From NCBI GenBank assembly GCA_035631035.1, contig DASQJL010000015.1, positions 1 to 62,823 on the forward strand: a stretch of 62,823 bases of DNA, written 5' to 3'. Below the pieces are notes generated by a model, which ran no database searches, was not told the origin of the DNA, and was given only the letters and a program-made list of their open reading frames with translations. This stretch comes from Candidatus Binatia bacterium. Its GTDB lineage: Bacteria > Eisenbacteria > RBG-16-71-46 > SZUA-252. Positions 25,930 through 33,851 of this stretch are shown piece by piece; position 1 is the first letter of the stretch; each line of letters starts with the position of its first letter. The position numbers were made by a program, and so were the translations under genes.

Positions 25930-26664
25930 ATGCCCGACCGGGGTTGCGCCTATTTCGTCGCCGATGCCCACCTGGGCCAGGGTCCACTCGAATCCAGCCG
26001 GGCTCGCGAGCGCGATCTGCTCGCGTTTTTCGACCGCGTCGCCTCCGAGGCCGCGGAGCTCTACGTGGTCGGCGACCTCTTCGATTTCTGGTTCGAGTAC
26101 GGCCATGCCATCCCGAAACGGTTCGTCGGCGTGCTCACGGCGCTCGGCTCCCTTTCCCGGAGCGGCGTCCCTGTTACGTATCTCGGCGGAAATCACGATT
26201 TCTGGATCGGTGATTATCTCCGCGACGAGCTGGGGGTGGCGTTTACCGACCACCCGATGGCGCTGGCGCTGCAAGGACGGAAGATCTTCCTGGCCCATGG
26301 CGACGGACTGGGCCCTGGGGACCACGGGTACAAGCTGCTGAAGCGGGTGCTCCGAAACCGCGCGGCCCGGTTCCTGTTTCGCTGGATCCACCCCGACCTC
26401 GGCATCCCGATCGCGAGCGCCACGTCGCACACCAGCCGGCGCCACGCCCCGCGCCCCCGGCGCACCGAAGAGGAGATGCGGTCCCTGCTGGCCGAGCCGC
26501 GCTATGCCGAAGGGTTCGACGCCGTGCTCCTCGCCCATTTCCACCGCCCCATCCACCAGCGTGCGAACGGCCGCGATTTCATCGTCCTCGGCGACTGGAT
26601 CGAGCGGAGGACGGTGGTGAAGCTCGAGCGCGGCGTCTTCTCGATGTTCGAATTCAGCGGATGA
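25930..26664 (+). CDS. lpxH: UDP-2,3-diacylglucosamine diphosphatase, LpxH type
   Basis: Cytoplasm-facing, membrane-associated hydrolase of lipid A synthesis, producing lipid X. All calcineurin-like metal motifs are present: DAHLG, GDLFDFW, GNHDFWIGD, HGDG and AHFHRPIH, and IVLGDW closes the core. The length of 244 residues is right. The gene implies lipid A and thus a lipopolysaccharide outer membrane. There is no Shine-Dalgarno sequence; a -10-like TATACT at 25916-25921 ends 8 nt before the ATG, so the mRNA may have almost no leader, though no -35 is seen. It is divergent from the coiled-coil gene. Confidence 0.93.
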   Translation: MPDRGCAYFVADAHLGQGPLESSRARERDLLAFFDRVASEAAELYVVGDLFDFWFEYGHAIPKRFVGVLTALGSLSRSGVPVTYLGGNHDFWIGDYLRDELGVAFTDHPMALALQGRKIFLAHGDGLGPGDHGYKLLKRVLRNRAARFLFRWIHPDLGIPIASATSHTSRRHAPRPRRTEEEMRSLLAEPRYAEGFDAVLLAHFHRPIHQRANGRDFIVLGDWIERRTVVKLERGVFSMFEFSG

Positions 26665-26721
26665 TCGATCTCATACCACACGCGCGGCGGAGTGTCGCTG
26701 CGCACTTCTACAATCGGCGGA

Positions 26722-26739
26722 GCCCGGCGGGCGCCGGGC
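26722..26739. terminator. Hairpin between convergent lpxH and PorV-like genes
   Basis: GCCCGGC (26722-26728) and GCCGGGC (26733-26739) form a perfect 7-bp stem with a 4-nt loop. No T-run follows, so it is a possible but not certain bidirectional terminator. Confidence 0.4.
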
Positions 26740-26749
26740 GAGGGACTGC

Positions 26750-27670
26750 CTACAGCCGCGCCGTCAGCGAGAAGAAGTGCGCGGTGCCCAGATCGGACGA
26801 CAGGGGCACCAGCGCGTAATCGAACCGCAGCTTGCTCTGGGTCAGGCCGATGCCGAACGAGACGTCTTCCGCATCGTACCCGAACTTCCCCCCCACGCGC
26901 AGCGCCAGACGGTCCTTGTAGGAAAGCTCCCCGCCGACGTGGAACCGCGCGTCCTCCGCGCGGGCCTTGCGGATCTCGGTCGTGAGCGTTCCGGTCGAAT
27001 GCAGCGCGACGATCGGCCTGGACCACGCGGCGCCCAGGCGGAGCGTGGCCGGCAGCTTGAACGACTCGTCCACCAGCTTCGGCTTGCCGCCGAAGTTCTG
27101 CGCCGCGGCCCCGAACGAGAGCCCCGTCTCCTTCACGCGGTAGCGCGCCCCCAGGTCAGCGGCGAACGTCGCCGCGCTCTGGTCGTCGATCATCTCGCGC
27201 AGATAGCGCAACGCCAGCCCGGCATCGAGGCCCGGGGCGAGCGAGCGGCCGTACCCGGCCGTCATCGTGATGTCGTTGAAACCGAAGTTATGGGTGACGT
27301 TGCCGACCTGGTCGCGCCCCTCGAGCTCCGACGTGTAGAAGCCGGTGAAGGCGAAGCCCAAAGCGCCCTTCCCCAGGGGCGCGCCCACCGCCGCGTACTC
27401 CTGGCGGAAGTCCTGGATCCATTCGTTGTGCATGGCCGTGATCTGGGTGGAGCGGACGGCGGCCAGCCCCGCCGGGTTCCAGTAGGTGGCCGTCGGATCG
27501 TCCACGAGCGCCACGTAGGCGCTGCCCAGACCCATCGGCCGGGCGCCCACGCCCAGCTTCAGGGAGGCGAATCCGGTCTCGCCGGCCGCGGCCAGGGCCG
27601 CATGCGGGGCGAGCGCGAGGAGGATCCAGGACGCGAGGGCGGCTGCGAAGCCACGGCAGGTCGGGCGCAT
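26750..27670 (-). CDS. PorV/PorQ-type outer-membrane protein
   Basis: Beta-barrel of the PorV/PorQ (UPF0164, FadL-like) group. The signal AALASWILLALAPHAALA precedes the diagnostic start GETGFASLKLGVGARPMGLGSAYVAL, then DDPTATYWNPAGLA, and the sequence continues as alternating strands to the aromatic C-terminus HFFSLTARL. PorV binds substrates of type IX secretion in Bacteroidetes, and PorV-like proteins often sit beside secreted proteases with a C-terminal sorting domain, as here. ATG 27670 has GGAG at 6 nt and is preferred; ATG 27694 overlaps the M6 stop as ATGA. The two genes form an operon. Confidence 0.88.
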   Translation of the reverse strand: MRPTCRGFAAALASWILLALAPHAALAAAGETGFASLKLGVGARPMGLGSAYVALVDDPTATYWNPAGLAAVRSTQITAMHNEWIQDFRQEYAAVGAPLGKGALGFAFTGFYTSELEGRDQVGNVTHNFGFNDITMTAGYGRSLAPGLDAGLALRYLREMIDDQSAATFAADLGARYRVKETGLSFGAAAQNFGGKPKLVDESFKLPATLRLGAAWSRPIVALHSTGTLTTEIRKARAEDARFHVGGELSYKDRLALRVGGKFGYDAEDVSFGIGLTQSKLRFDYALVPLSSDLGTAHFFSLTARL

Positions 27671-27690
27671 GCGGTTCTCCAGGGGACGGC

Positions 27691-30600
27691 TCATCGGACG
27701 ATGGCGAGGTTCGCGAAGCGCACCTCGGTCCGGCCGCCTGATTGTACCTCGACCCGGCAGACATAGATGCCGCTCGCGATCGAGCCATTGTTCCACGCCA
27801 CGGAATGCTCCGAAGAGCCCAGCCGGTCCCCTGCGCCCGTGGAAAGGTCGGCGACGAGCGAGCCGGAGGCGTCGTAGATCCGGATCGAGACCGACGTCGC
27901 CGCCGCTTCCAGGCGGTAGTGGACCCGGCTCGTGCCATCGCGGGAAGGATTCGGATAGACATACACTTCGGAGAGCCCCTGGGTCCCCGCCGAGGGCCCT
28001 CCGGTGACCGCGTCGACCACCGCGTTGCGGGTCGGGCCCAGGCGGTACTGACCCCAGCCGATGGAGGCCGCGGGGATCGGAAGGACCGGGATCTTCACGT
28101 CGATCTGCGCCTGGGACGAAGCGTCGAAGGTCTCGACCCACTCGGCGGGACCGTCCCCGTCCAGGTCGGCGAGAATCGGCGGCGCCGAGATCCCGGTGCT
28201 CCCCAGTTCCGCGAAACCGCCGATCGGCGAGCCGTCGCCCCGGAACGCCAGGCGCCGGCCGTCGGGAAGGATGGGGATCACGTCCCTGAGGCCGTCGCCG
28301 TCCACGTCGGCGACGATCGGCGCCCAGGAGCCCGACGTGTCGGCCGGCGCGCCGGGCGCCGCCAGGCGCAGCGGGTAGCCGGCGCGCGGCGCGCCCGTCC
28401 AGTAGAGCGCCGCCACGCGGACGTCCTCGCCGGTCTGGAACACCTCGGGATGTCCGTCGCGCTCCAGATCGGCCACCGACACCTCCGAGGTCCGCCCGCG
28501 CGAGACGCCCGGAAACGGAGCGGGCCATCCCGGAAGCTCGGTGGTGGTCACGTACCCGATGGGGGCGTCGCCGGGAATGTGGGCACCGATCGCGATCCGG
28601 TAGGCATGGAAAAGGCCCGTGGTGTCCGCGACCACGATCTCGTGCCTGCCGTTCCCTTCCAGGTCGGCCGCCACGGGCGCGGAGAACTGGCCCGAGGCGA
28701 TGCGGGTCAGCGGGATGTTGTCGGGATCGTCGAGGGCGAGCACGGGGTCGGTCAGGATCTCCCAGTTGAGGAGGTAGAGGCCGGGCAGCGAGGACTCGCC
28801 GATCACCGTCCGCTTTGCGGCGATGACCACCTGGTTCGTGCCCCCCTCGAGACCGGTCGAGACCGCCGGCGCCTCGGAGCTTCCGCCGACGAGCATCGAA
28901 TGCTGCTCCAGGACCCCGCCGGCGAGCCGGATCACCCGCACCAGCGAGAAGCCGGCCGCGGTCGCGGGCGAGCCGACCACGATCTCCAGCCCCGGCGTGC
29001 CGTCCACCTCGGCCAGGATCGGCTGCGCGCGCACCCCCGTGGCGAGCCCCGTGGTCACGACGCCGAGCGTGAGCGGATTGTTGTCCCCGTCCACCACCTC
29101 GGTGCCGTTGGCGTGGAAGGCGTAGAGCGTTCCGTTCGCCGTCGAGAAGACGATCTCGTTCCCCGGCGTCCCGTCCACGTCGCCGACGCAGGGACTGGTG
29201 ACGATCCCCGACGTCGTGCTCGCGAAGGGCGTGGGGGTGGCGTCGCCGTCGAGGAAGTCGTTTCCGTCGGGACGGAAGATGTAGAGCGCCCCGGTGTTGT
29301 TGAGCCGCTGCACGGGGACGAGCAGCTCCTGCGTGAAGGGAGGACCGGCCTGGTCCACGTCCGCCGCCAGGGAGGGCGCGCTTCGGACGCGGCCGTTGAG
29401 CAGCTTGGGCCAACCCGGCTTGTCCTGCAGGAAGGAGACGTCGAACGTCATGACGCTGTCCGGCGCGCTGATCCCGGTGACCGAGATCCCGGTCGGTACG
29501 TTGCCGTACGCGGCCGTGGAGGGCGTCGTCGCGGGAGTGAGCTTGTCGCGCCAACCCGCGCGGAAGACGTCGTCGGGACTTCCGTCGCTGTAGCTGGAGG
29601 GGGGCCCGTCCATGTCCTCGATGCCGTCCGCTTCGACGATGTCGATCCCCTTCCGGGCCGCGTTGGCGTTCACCACGTTGTCGAGGAGTCCCGCCGCGAT
29701 CACCGAGTCGTCGATGTGGTAGACGAGGATCCCCGATCCCGCGCCGTCGCCGGGCGTGTAGAAGTCGAACTCGGCGCCCGCGTAGGAGTCGATGTAGAAG
29801 TCGAACGCGCTGTCGGCGTCGGCGTCGTCGAAATCGAACCGCCCGTTGCCGTTCAGGTCCTGGCGGCGGTTCTCGAGCAGGAGGTACTCGGTCTCGGTCA
29901 TCGGGATCTGGACCGCGCGCGGGAGCGATCCGACCTGCCGCTCCAGCATGGAGAGCGAGACCGGCTGGGGCGTCACGACCCGCTGCGCCGCGATCACGCC
30001 GAGGAAGATCTTCGACCATGCGGAGAGCCCCGCCGGGGCGAAGCCGCTGAAATTCCAGACGCCGGTCCCCATGACGTCCCAGGAGCCGACGCCCTGCGAG
30101 AAGCCCCCCTCGTCCCCGTTCGTGTCGTAGAGGTCGGGGAGCCCGAGCTGATGGCCGAACTCGTGGCAGACCACCCCGGTCGCCCCGAAGACGTAGCCGT
30201 CCTGGCTCTCCGACTCCGGCACCTCGACCGCTTCCTTCACGTACACCGGGCTCGAGCCCGCGAGGTCGTTGGTGCGGATCCCGATCCGTCCCGCCCCGGT
30301 GGTGTCCGGAAGAACCGTCTGGAAGTCCTGCTGCGTCACGAACGCCGACCAGATCTGGTTCCTGCTGTCGTCGCGGACGTCGGCTTCCTGTCCCTGGCCC
30401 GCGTGGAAGATCACGAGGCTCTGGTAGGGAGCGAAATCGACGGTCGAGTCGGCCAGCTGCACCAGGTCGCGCACCATGAAGACGAGCCGCTCCTGGAAGT
30501 GGTCGTCGTCGCCGTAGTAGGCCATCGGGTGGGGCAGCGTGAACACCGAATCCACGAGGGTGGGCGTGAGCGTCCGCGAACCCTCGGTCTGCTGCTCCCA

Positions 30601-30906
30601 GAACTGCTTCTGGAAGAGGAGGAGCCGGTCGTAGTAGGCGGTGGTGGACTCGATCGGCGTGTCGCTGAAGGCGACCCGGATCGCGAGGACGTTGATCGTG
30701 GCCTGCGCGCCGAGCGGCGCGCGGGCGGCCAGGCCGCGGGCTCCGGGGGGCGGGATCGTCAGACGGTCGCGCGAAAAACCCTCGCGGGGTCCCGGCCCGT
30801 GCTTCCAGGGAACGGGAGGCACGGCGCGGGCGGCCCGGGATTTCGAGGGCGCGAACGCAAGGGCGATGGTGATCAGGACGAGGAGCGGGAGCGCGGCACG
30901 ACGCAC
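27691..30906 (-). CDS. Secreted M6-family metalloprotease with FlgD-like C-terminal domain
   Basis: Large secreted zinc protease (about 1071 residues). Signal peptide RRAALPLLVLITIALAFAPSKSRA; M6 (immune inhibitor A) domain to about residue 450 with the zinc motif HEFGHQLGLPDLYD and Met-turn region GVGSWDVMGTGVWN. The middle (about 500-960) has several FG-GAP/VCBS-like Asp-rich repeats (such as VDVDGDGLRDVIP and ADLDGDGPAEWVE). The C-terminus VYVYPNPSRDGTSRVHYRLE plus IYDASGSLVADL is a FlgD-like beta-sandwich used as an export/sorting tail in this group of bacteria. GTG 30906 is preferred because the only upstream start, TTG 30942, is the -35 box of a good promoter. Confidence 0.92.
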   Translation of the reverse strand: MRRAALPLLVLITIALAFAPSKSRAARAVPPVPWKHGPGPREGFSRDRLTIPPPGARGLAARAPLGAQATINVLAIRVAFSDTPIESTTAYYDRLLLFQKQFWEQQTEGSRTLTPTLVDSVFTLPHPMAYYGDDDHFQERLVFMVRDLVQLADSTVDFAPYQSLVIFHAGQGQEADVRDDSRNQIWSAFVTQQDFQTVLPDTTGAGRIGIRTNDLAGSSPVYVKEAVEVPESESQDGYVFGATGVVCHEFGHQLGLPDLYDTNGDEGGFSQGVGSWDVMGTGVWNFSGFAPAGLSAWSKIFLGVIAAQRVVTPQPVSLSMLERQVGSLPRAVQIPMTETEYLLLENRRQDLNGNGRFDFDDADADSAFDFYIDSYAGAEFDFYTPGDGAGSGILVYHIDDSVIAAGLLDNVVNANAARKGIDIVEADGIEDMDGPPSSYSDGSPDDVFRAGWRDKLTPATTPSTAAYGNVPTGISVTGISAPDSVMTFDVSFLQDKPGWPKLLNGRVRSAPSLAADVDQAGPPFTQELLVPVQRLNNTGALYIFRPDGNDFLDGDATPTPFASTTSGIVTSPCVGDVDGTPGNEIVFSTANGTLYAFHANGTEVVDGDNNPLTLGVVTTGLATGVRAQPILAEVDGTPGLEIVVGSPATAAGFSLVRVIRLAGGVLEQHSMLVGGSSEAPAVSTGLEGGTNQVVIAAKRTVIGESSLPGLYLLNWEILTDPVLALDDPDNIPLTRIASGQFSAPVAADLEGNGRHEIVVADTTGLFHAYRIAIGAHIPGDAPIGYVTTTELPGWPAPFPGVSRGRTSEVSVADLERDGHPEVFQTGEDVRVAALYWTGAPRAGYPLRLAAPGAPADTSGSWAPIVADVDGDGLRDVIPILPDGRRLAFRGDGSPIGGFAELGSTGISAPPILADLDGDGPAEWVETFDASSQAQIDVKIPVLPIPAASIGWGQYRLGPTRNAVVDAVTGGPSAGTQGLSEVYVYPNPSRDGTSRVHYRLEAAATSVSIRIYDASGSLVADLSTGAGDRLGSSEHSVAWNNGSIASGIYVCRVEVQSGGRTEVRFANLAIVR

Positions 30907-30912
30907 CCCGTC

Positions 30913-30942
30913 AGTGTACCGGGGGCCAGCGCGGACGGTCAA
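30913..30942 (-). promoter_or_regulatory. Leaderless-type promoter of the M6 protease operon
   Basis: TTGACC (30942-30937), an 18-bp spacer and TACACT (30918-30913) end 6 nt before the GTG at 30906, which predicts a transcript starting at or next to the start codon. No Shine-Dalgarno sequence is present. Confidence 0.55.
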
Positions 30943-31005
30943 CGAGTCCGGACGCGAGGAGGCGCGTCCTGGACCCGATGCCGTCCGCCCCTGGAGCCGA
31001 ACCGC

Positions 31006-32388
31006 TCAGCGGCCCCGGTGACCCCAGCCCCCTTCGCCCTGGTCGCGGCGGTCCTGGCCGCGGCCGTTGTCGTCGCGACGGCGCTCCTCGCTCCGCCCAC
31101 GGTCGCCGCGATCCTGGCGATCCTGGCTACGGTCGTCGCGCTGGCGGGCCTGATCGCGGTCCTGACGCTCCTGCCGGCGGTCCTCCACCCGGCCGCGATC
31201 GCGGCCCCGCTGCTCGTCGCGCCCCTGCTGCTGCCGCTGGTCGTCCCGCCGCTCCCGGATCTGGCGCCGGTCGTCGGGCTGCTGATTCTGCTGGCGGTTG
31301 TCGTTCTGGCGCCGCTCGCGCGTTTCAAACCATTGGCGCCGCCGCTGGTCGTCGCCGCGCACGTCGCCGCCGCGCGCGTCGCCGCCGTTCCGGCGCAGGA
31401 CCTCGTCGGGCCGCCACACGCGTCCCTCGCGCGGGCTGCGGAACCGCTGGAACTCGGGCGGCGTGCGCCGCTGGATCATCTGGCGCCGGGACTGGAACTT
31501 GTCGGTCCCGTCCACCTGGAATCGCGTGCGCAGGGTCGCCCGGCCGTCCACCGAAGACCAGCGGTCCTTCCACTGGCGGTAGCGGGTCGGCGCGGTGGAC
31601 CGCACCATGTAGAAGTAGCGCGGCCGGAGGATCCGCGACCGGAGCGGACGGTAGTGCGCCCATCCGGCGTCGATCCGGATGTCCACCACCGAACAGACGT
31701 CCCCGTACGGGTCGAACCAGCCGCCGTAGGAATGGCAGTCGGCGCAGACGTAGCGCGGGTAATCGACCTTCCGCTCGATGTAGAAGTAGGTGTCGGCCGT
31801 CGCGACCTCGCCCTCCAGGCCGCGCGGCACCACGCGGCGCACGACCCGATCCATGCCGATGTAGGGGTCGCCCACGATGACGCCGGAATCCCCCTCATCG
31901 TCGTCCCCATACTCCTCGCCCCGGTCCCGCCCCTCGTAGCCGCCGGTCAGGTACCACGGCAGATCGCGGAACGGCTCGGGAGAGGCGATGGCGACGAGGT
32001 ACTCCATGCCGGTGGGCCCATCGGCCACCAGGTCGTAGGGATCGTTGCGGGAAGGCACCTGATAGGTGCGGCCCCCCTCGACCATGTCGGGATCGCCCGG
32101 GTCGTAGGGGTACACGAGGTGGATGTAGCCCTCGGTGTCGATGTTGTAGATCAGAACGTAGGCGTCAGCTCTGGCCCGGAAGAAGACGCGCATCGGCTCG
32201 CCTTGGCGATAGACGCCGCCCTCTTCCTTGTTGGTCCAGACGTCGATGTCGAGCCGAGGGGCATGGGCCGCCTCATACGAGATGGAGGCATCGACACGAA
32301 CCGCCGCACGGGAAGCCACGGGGAGCGCCGCGGCCATGAGGGCCGCGGCGCCCGCGACGAACAGGCGGCGCCAACGCGCGTGTTTCAT
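31006..32388 (-). CDS. Secreted DUF4384-domain protein with a CxxCH motif and charged tail
   Basis: 460 residues. A signal peptide (LFVAGAAALMAAALPVASRA) is followed by a DUF4384 domain (about 45-140: VDVWTNKEEGGVYRQGEP-type start, VFFRARADAYVLIYNIDTEGYIHLVYP). A second beta region contains YVCADCHSYGGW, a perfect c-type heme-attachment motif at 215-219 with a further cysteine at 232; it could equally be a metal or structural site. From about residue 340 the sequence is a 120-residue Arg/Asp/Gln/Gly-rich disordered tail. DUF4384 occurs in surface and kinase-linked bacterial proteins; function is unknown. Its ATG overlaps the lipoprotein stop (TGATG), so the two are one operon. Confidence 0.85.
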   Translation of the reverse strand: MKHARWRRLFVAGAAALMAAALPVASRAAVRVDASISYEAAHAPRLDIDVWTNKEEGGVYRQGEPMRVFFRARADAYVLIYNIDTEGYIHLVYPYDPGDPDMVEGGRTYQVPSRNDPYDLVADGPTGMEYLVAIASPEPFRDLPWYLTGGYEGRDRGEEYGDDDEGDSGVIVGDPYIGMDRVVRRVVPRGLEGEVATADTYFYIERKVDYPRYVCADCHSYGGWFDPYGDVCSVVDIRIDAGWAHYRPLRSRILRPRYFYMVRSTAPTRYRQWKDRWSSVDGRATLRTRFQVDGTDKFQSRRQMIQRRTPPEFQRFRSPREGRVWRPDEVLRRNGGDARGGDVRGDDQRRRQWFETRERRQNDNRQQNQQPDDRRQIRERRDDQRQQQGRDEQRGRDRGRVEDRRQERQDRDQARQRDDRSQDRQDRGDRGRSEERRRDDNGRGQDRRDQGEGGWGHRGR

Positions 32389-33167
32389 CAGTTCTTCCTC
32401 GCGATCTTCGGAGCGAGCTCCGGATTGTCGGGATCGATCTGGTAGGCCCAGTCGATCACGATGCTGCCCGCCGCTTTCGAGACCACCTCGAACTTGGCGT
32501 AATGATTGTCCGCGGTCAGAACGATGTAGCTGTGCCCCGGAATGGCCTCGACGACCCCGTCGGCCGACCAGCCGTCGCTCGCGGGAGGCCCGAAGTCCAC
32601 GTCCACCAGGTCGACGAGCCCCGCGTCCTGAATCTTCACGCCGGTACCGGCGAAGACCAAGGCGCCGCTCGAAGCGTCGAACCAGATGTCGGCGGAGGCG
32701 CTCGTCGACGCCACGCGGGACATCGCCGAGAAGTCCCAGCCGGCCGTGGCCGGCGTCGTGGCGGCATCGGTCAGGGTCACGTTCGTGCCCTCCGGCCGCG
32801 GCGTGTCGAACACGTTCTCGAAGCTCAGGTCCGCGCTCTCCAGTCCGCGGGTGTCCACCGCCGACACGGCGTAGTAGTAGGTCGTGCCGTTCGTCACGTG
32901 CGTATCGATGAAGGGAGGCTGAACGGCGGTGCCGATGAGCGTGAACGTGCCCGTGGGCGCGCTGTTACGGTACACCTTGTAGTGGTCGATGTCGTTCTCC
33001 TGGTTCTCCCTCCAGTAGATCGAAACCTGCCCGTCTCCCGTGACGCTGTAGACGCCCTCCACGTCGAAGGGAGCGTTGCTGGTCCCAACCACGTGATCCT
33101 CGTTGCGGCAGCCGGCCGTGAGCGCCACGGCCGCGAGGCCGAGCGCCAGAAGTAACGTGCGAGTCAC
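32388..33167 (-). CDS. FN3-domain lipoprotein
   Basis: Lipoprotein of about 259 residues: a short signal with the lipobox LTAGC, then a fibronectin type III domain (about 25-115: VEGVYSVTGDGQVSIYWREN, IDHYKVYRNSAPTGTFTLIG, TYYYAVSAVDTRGLESADLS). The second half is a beta-rich domain of unknown type (SADIWFDASSGALVFAGTGVKIQDAGLVD, HSYIVLTADNHYAKFEV). The GTG at 33167 is preferred over GTG 33173 because a perfect AGGAGG (33178-33173) would overlap the latter. A sigma-54-type site lies 79 nt upstream. It is translationally coupled to the DUF4384 gene. Confidence 0.87.
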   Translation of the reverse strand: MTRTLLLALGLAAVALTAGCRNEDHVVGTSNAPFDVEGVYSVTGDGQVSIYWRENQENDIDHYKVYRNSAPTGTFTLIGTAVQPPFIDTHVTNGTTYYYAVSAVDTRGLESADLSFENVFDTPRPEGTNVTLTDAATTPATAGWDFSAMSRVASTSASADIWFDASSGALVFAGTGVKIQDAGLVDLVDVDFGPPASDGWSADGVVEAIPGHSYIVLTADNHYAKFEVVSKAAGSIVIDWAYQIDPDNPELAPKIARKN

Positions 33168-33246
33168 GAGCACCTCCTATGGAATTGAGCTGTATGGCTG
33201 AGACAAGACCGCTGAATCGCGGCGCCGATAGACGCATCTGCGAACC

Positions 33247-33261
33247 GCATAGCATATGCCA
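33247..33261 (-). promoter_or_regulatory. Sigma-54-type promoter before the FN3 lipoprotein/DUF4384 operon
   Basis: Minus strand TGGCATATGCTATGC has GG and GC ten bases apart, with TGGCA intact and ATGC in place of TTGC. The expected start near 33235 gives a leader of about 70 nt that includes the AGGAGG of the lipoprotein gene. Confidence 0.6.
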
Positions 33262-33463
33262 TGTGTGGGGGCGGCGGGGGGCGGGGTGTAAGTCGCTTGT
33301 TGAGTGGGAATTGTGGTGGTAGGGGGAATTGGCGCGACGGCCACGGATAAGGGGGCTACGGGGGAAAGCAAGTACAGTGTGACTGCTGCGCTACATATGG
33401 TTCTGTGGGCCTTGCGGTGGCGCTGCGCTTTGGAAGGGATCTGGCGGACACTGCCGAGGAGTT

Positions 33464-33485
33464 ATTTCGCCCTGCGGGGCGAAAT
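33464..33485. other. Perfect 9-bp hairpin
   Basis: ATTTCGCCC (33464-33472) and GGGCGAAAT (33477-33485) pair around a TGCG loop; the plus-strand sequence that follows is TATTTG. It could end a short transcript from the 33630 promoter (minus strand) or one from the right-hand direction. The function is unproven. Confidence 0.4.
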
Positions 33486-33492
33486 TATTTGA

Positions 33493-33507
33493 GCCCCGGT
33501 CGTGCCA
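33493..33507 (-). promoter_or_regulatory. Possible sigma-54 site (weak -12)
   Basis: Minus strand TGGCACGACCGGGGC has a perfect -24 (TGGCACG) and correct ten-base spacing, but the -12 is GGGC instead of TTGC. Its predicted start lies in the hairpin at 33464-33485. Confidence 0.35.
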
Positions 33508-33629
33508 GCTCATTTCGGGCTACATCACGTCCACCGAGGCCGGTGCTCGGTCTGGCGACTAGTCCATGGTCAAACGCTGGCTCGACCTAAGGGCTCTTTG
33601 GAGGTCCCCCCCTCCGATCATCTGCTAAG

Positions 33630-33644
33630 GCAGCCATCGTGCCA
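33630..33644 (-). promoter_or_regulatory. Sigma-54-type promoter in the intergenic region
   Basis: Minus strand TGGCACGATGGCTGC has a perfect -24 and CTGC at -12 with ten-base spacing. The predicted start near 33618 would give a non-coding RNA or a leader of about 450 nt; no open frame begins within 150 nt. Confidence 0.5.
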
Positions 33645-33851
33645 GCGAGGCCACTTTCAGCGCCCTCGCGGAAAATCGTGCAACCCGCTGCACCATGGCA
33701 AGTTACAGCACAACTCAAAGCGGGGTTTGCGAACGGGCGAAGAGCTCCGGCGAGGGGTTTTTGAGGTCGATTTAACAGTTTGGCGGGGGATTCGCTGGAA
33801 CTTCAAGGCGGGGCTGAACTTGCGGCTATTAAATCCGTTTATACAGAATCT

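Larger units (their letters stand above)
33168..33851. other. 680-bp gene-free region rich in sigma-54-type sites
   Basis: No convincing reading frame is found on either strand, and base composition is visibly less GC-rich than in flanking genes. It contains a run of G-rich sequence near 33264-33287, a hairpin at 33464-33485 and three minus-strand GG-N10-GC elements listed separately. Both neighbours are on the minus strand, so transcripts from these sites read toward the FN3 lipoprotein operon. It may hold a long leader or a small RNA. Confidence 0.6.

Noticed and set aside
31006-31400. The repetitive charged tail of the DUF4384 gene as a CRISPR or satellite array
   Set aside because: The similarity is imperfect and codon-phased; there are no constant spacers or identical repeats.
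30969-32445. Long frames opposite the DUF4384 and M6 genes
   Set aside because: They are Arg/Ala/Pro-rich shadow frames caused by high GC third positions, without recognisable domains.
33781-33796. Plus-strand TGGCGGGGGATTCGCT near the end of the TPR activator
   Set aside because: The spacing fits a -24/-12 site, but the -24 and -12 cores are weak and it would read antisense into the activator gene.
33361-33851. A decayed gene in the long intergenic region
   Set aside because: No frame shows residual domain similarity; the region is better explained by regulatory sites.
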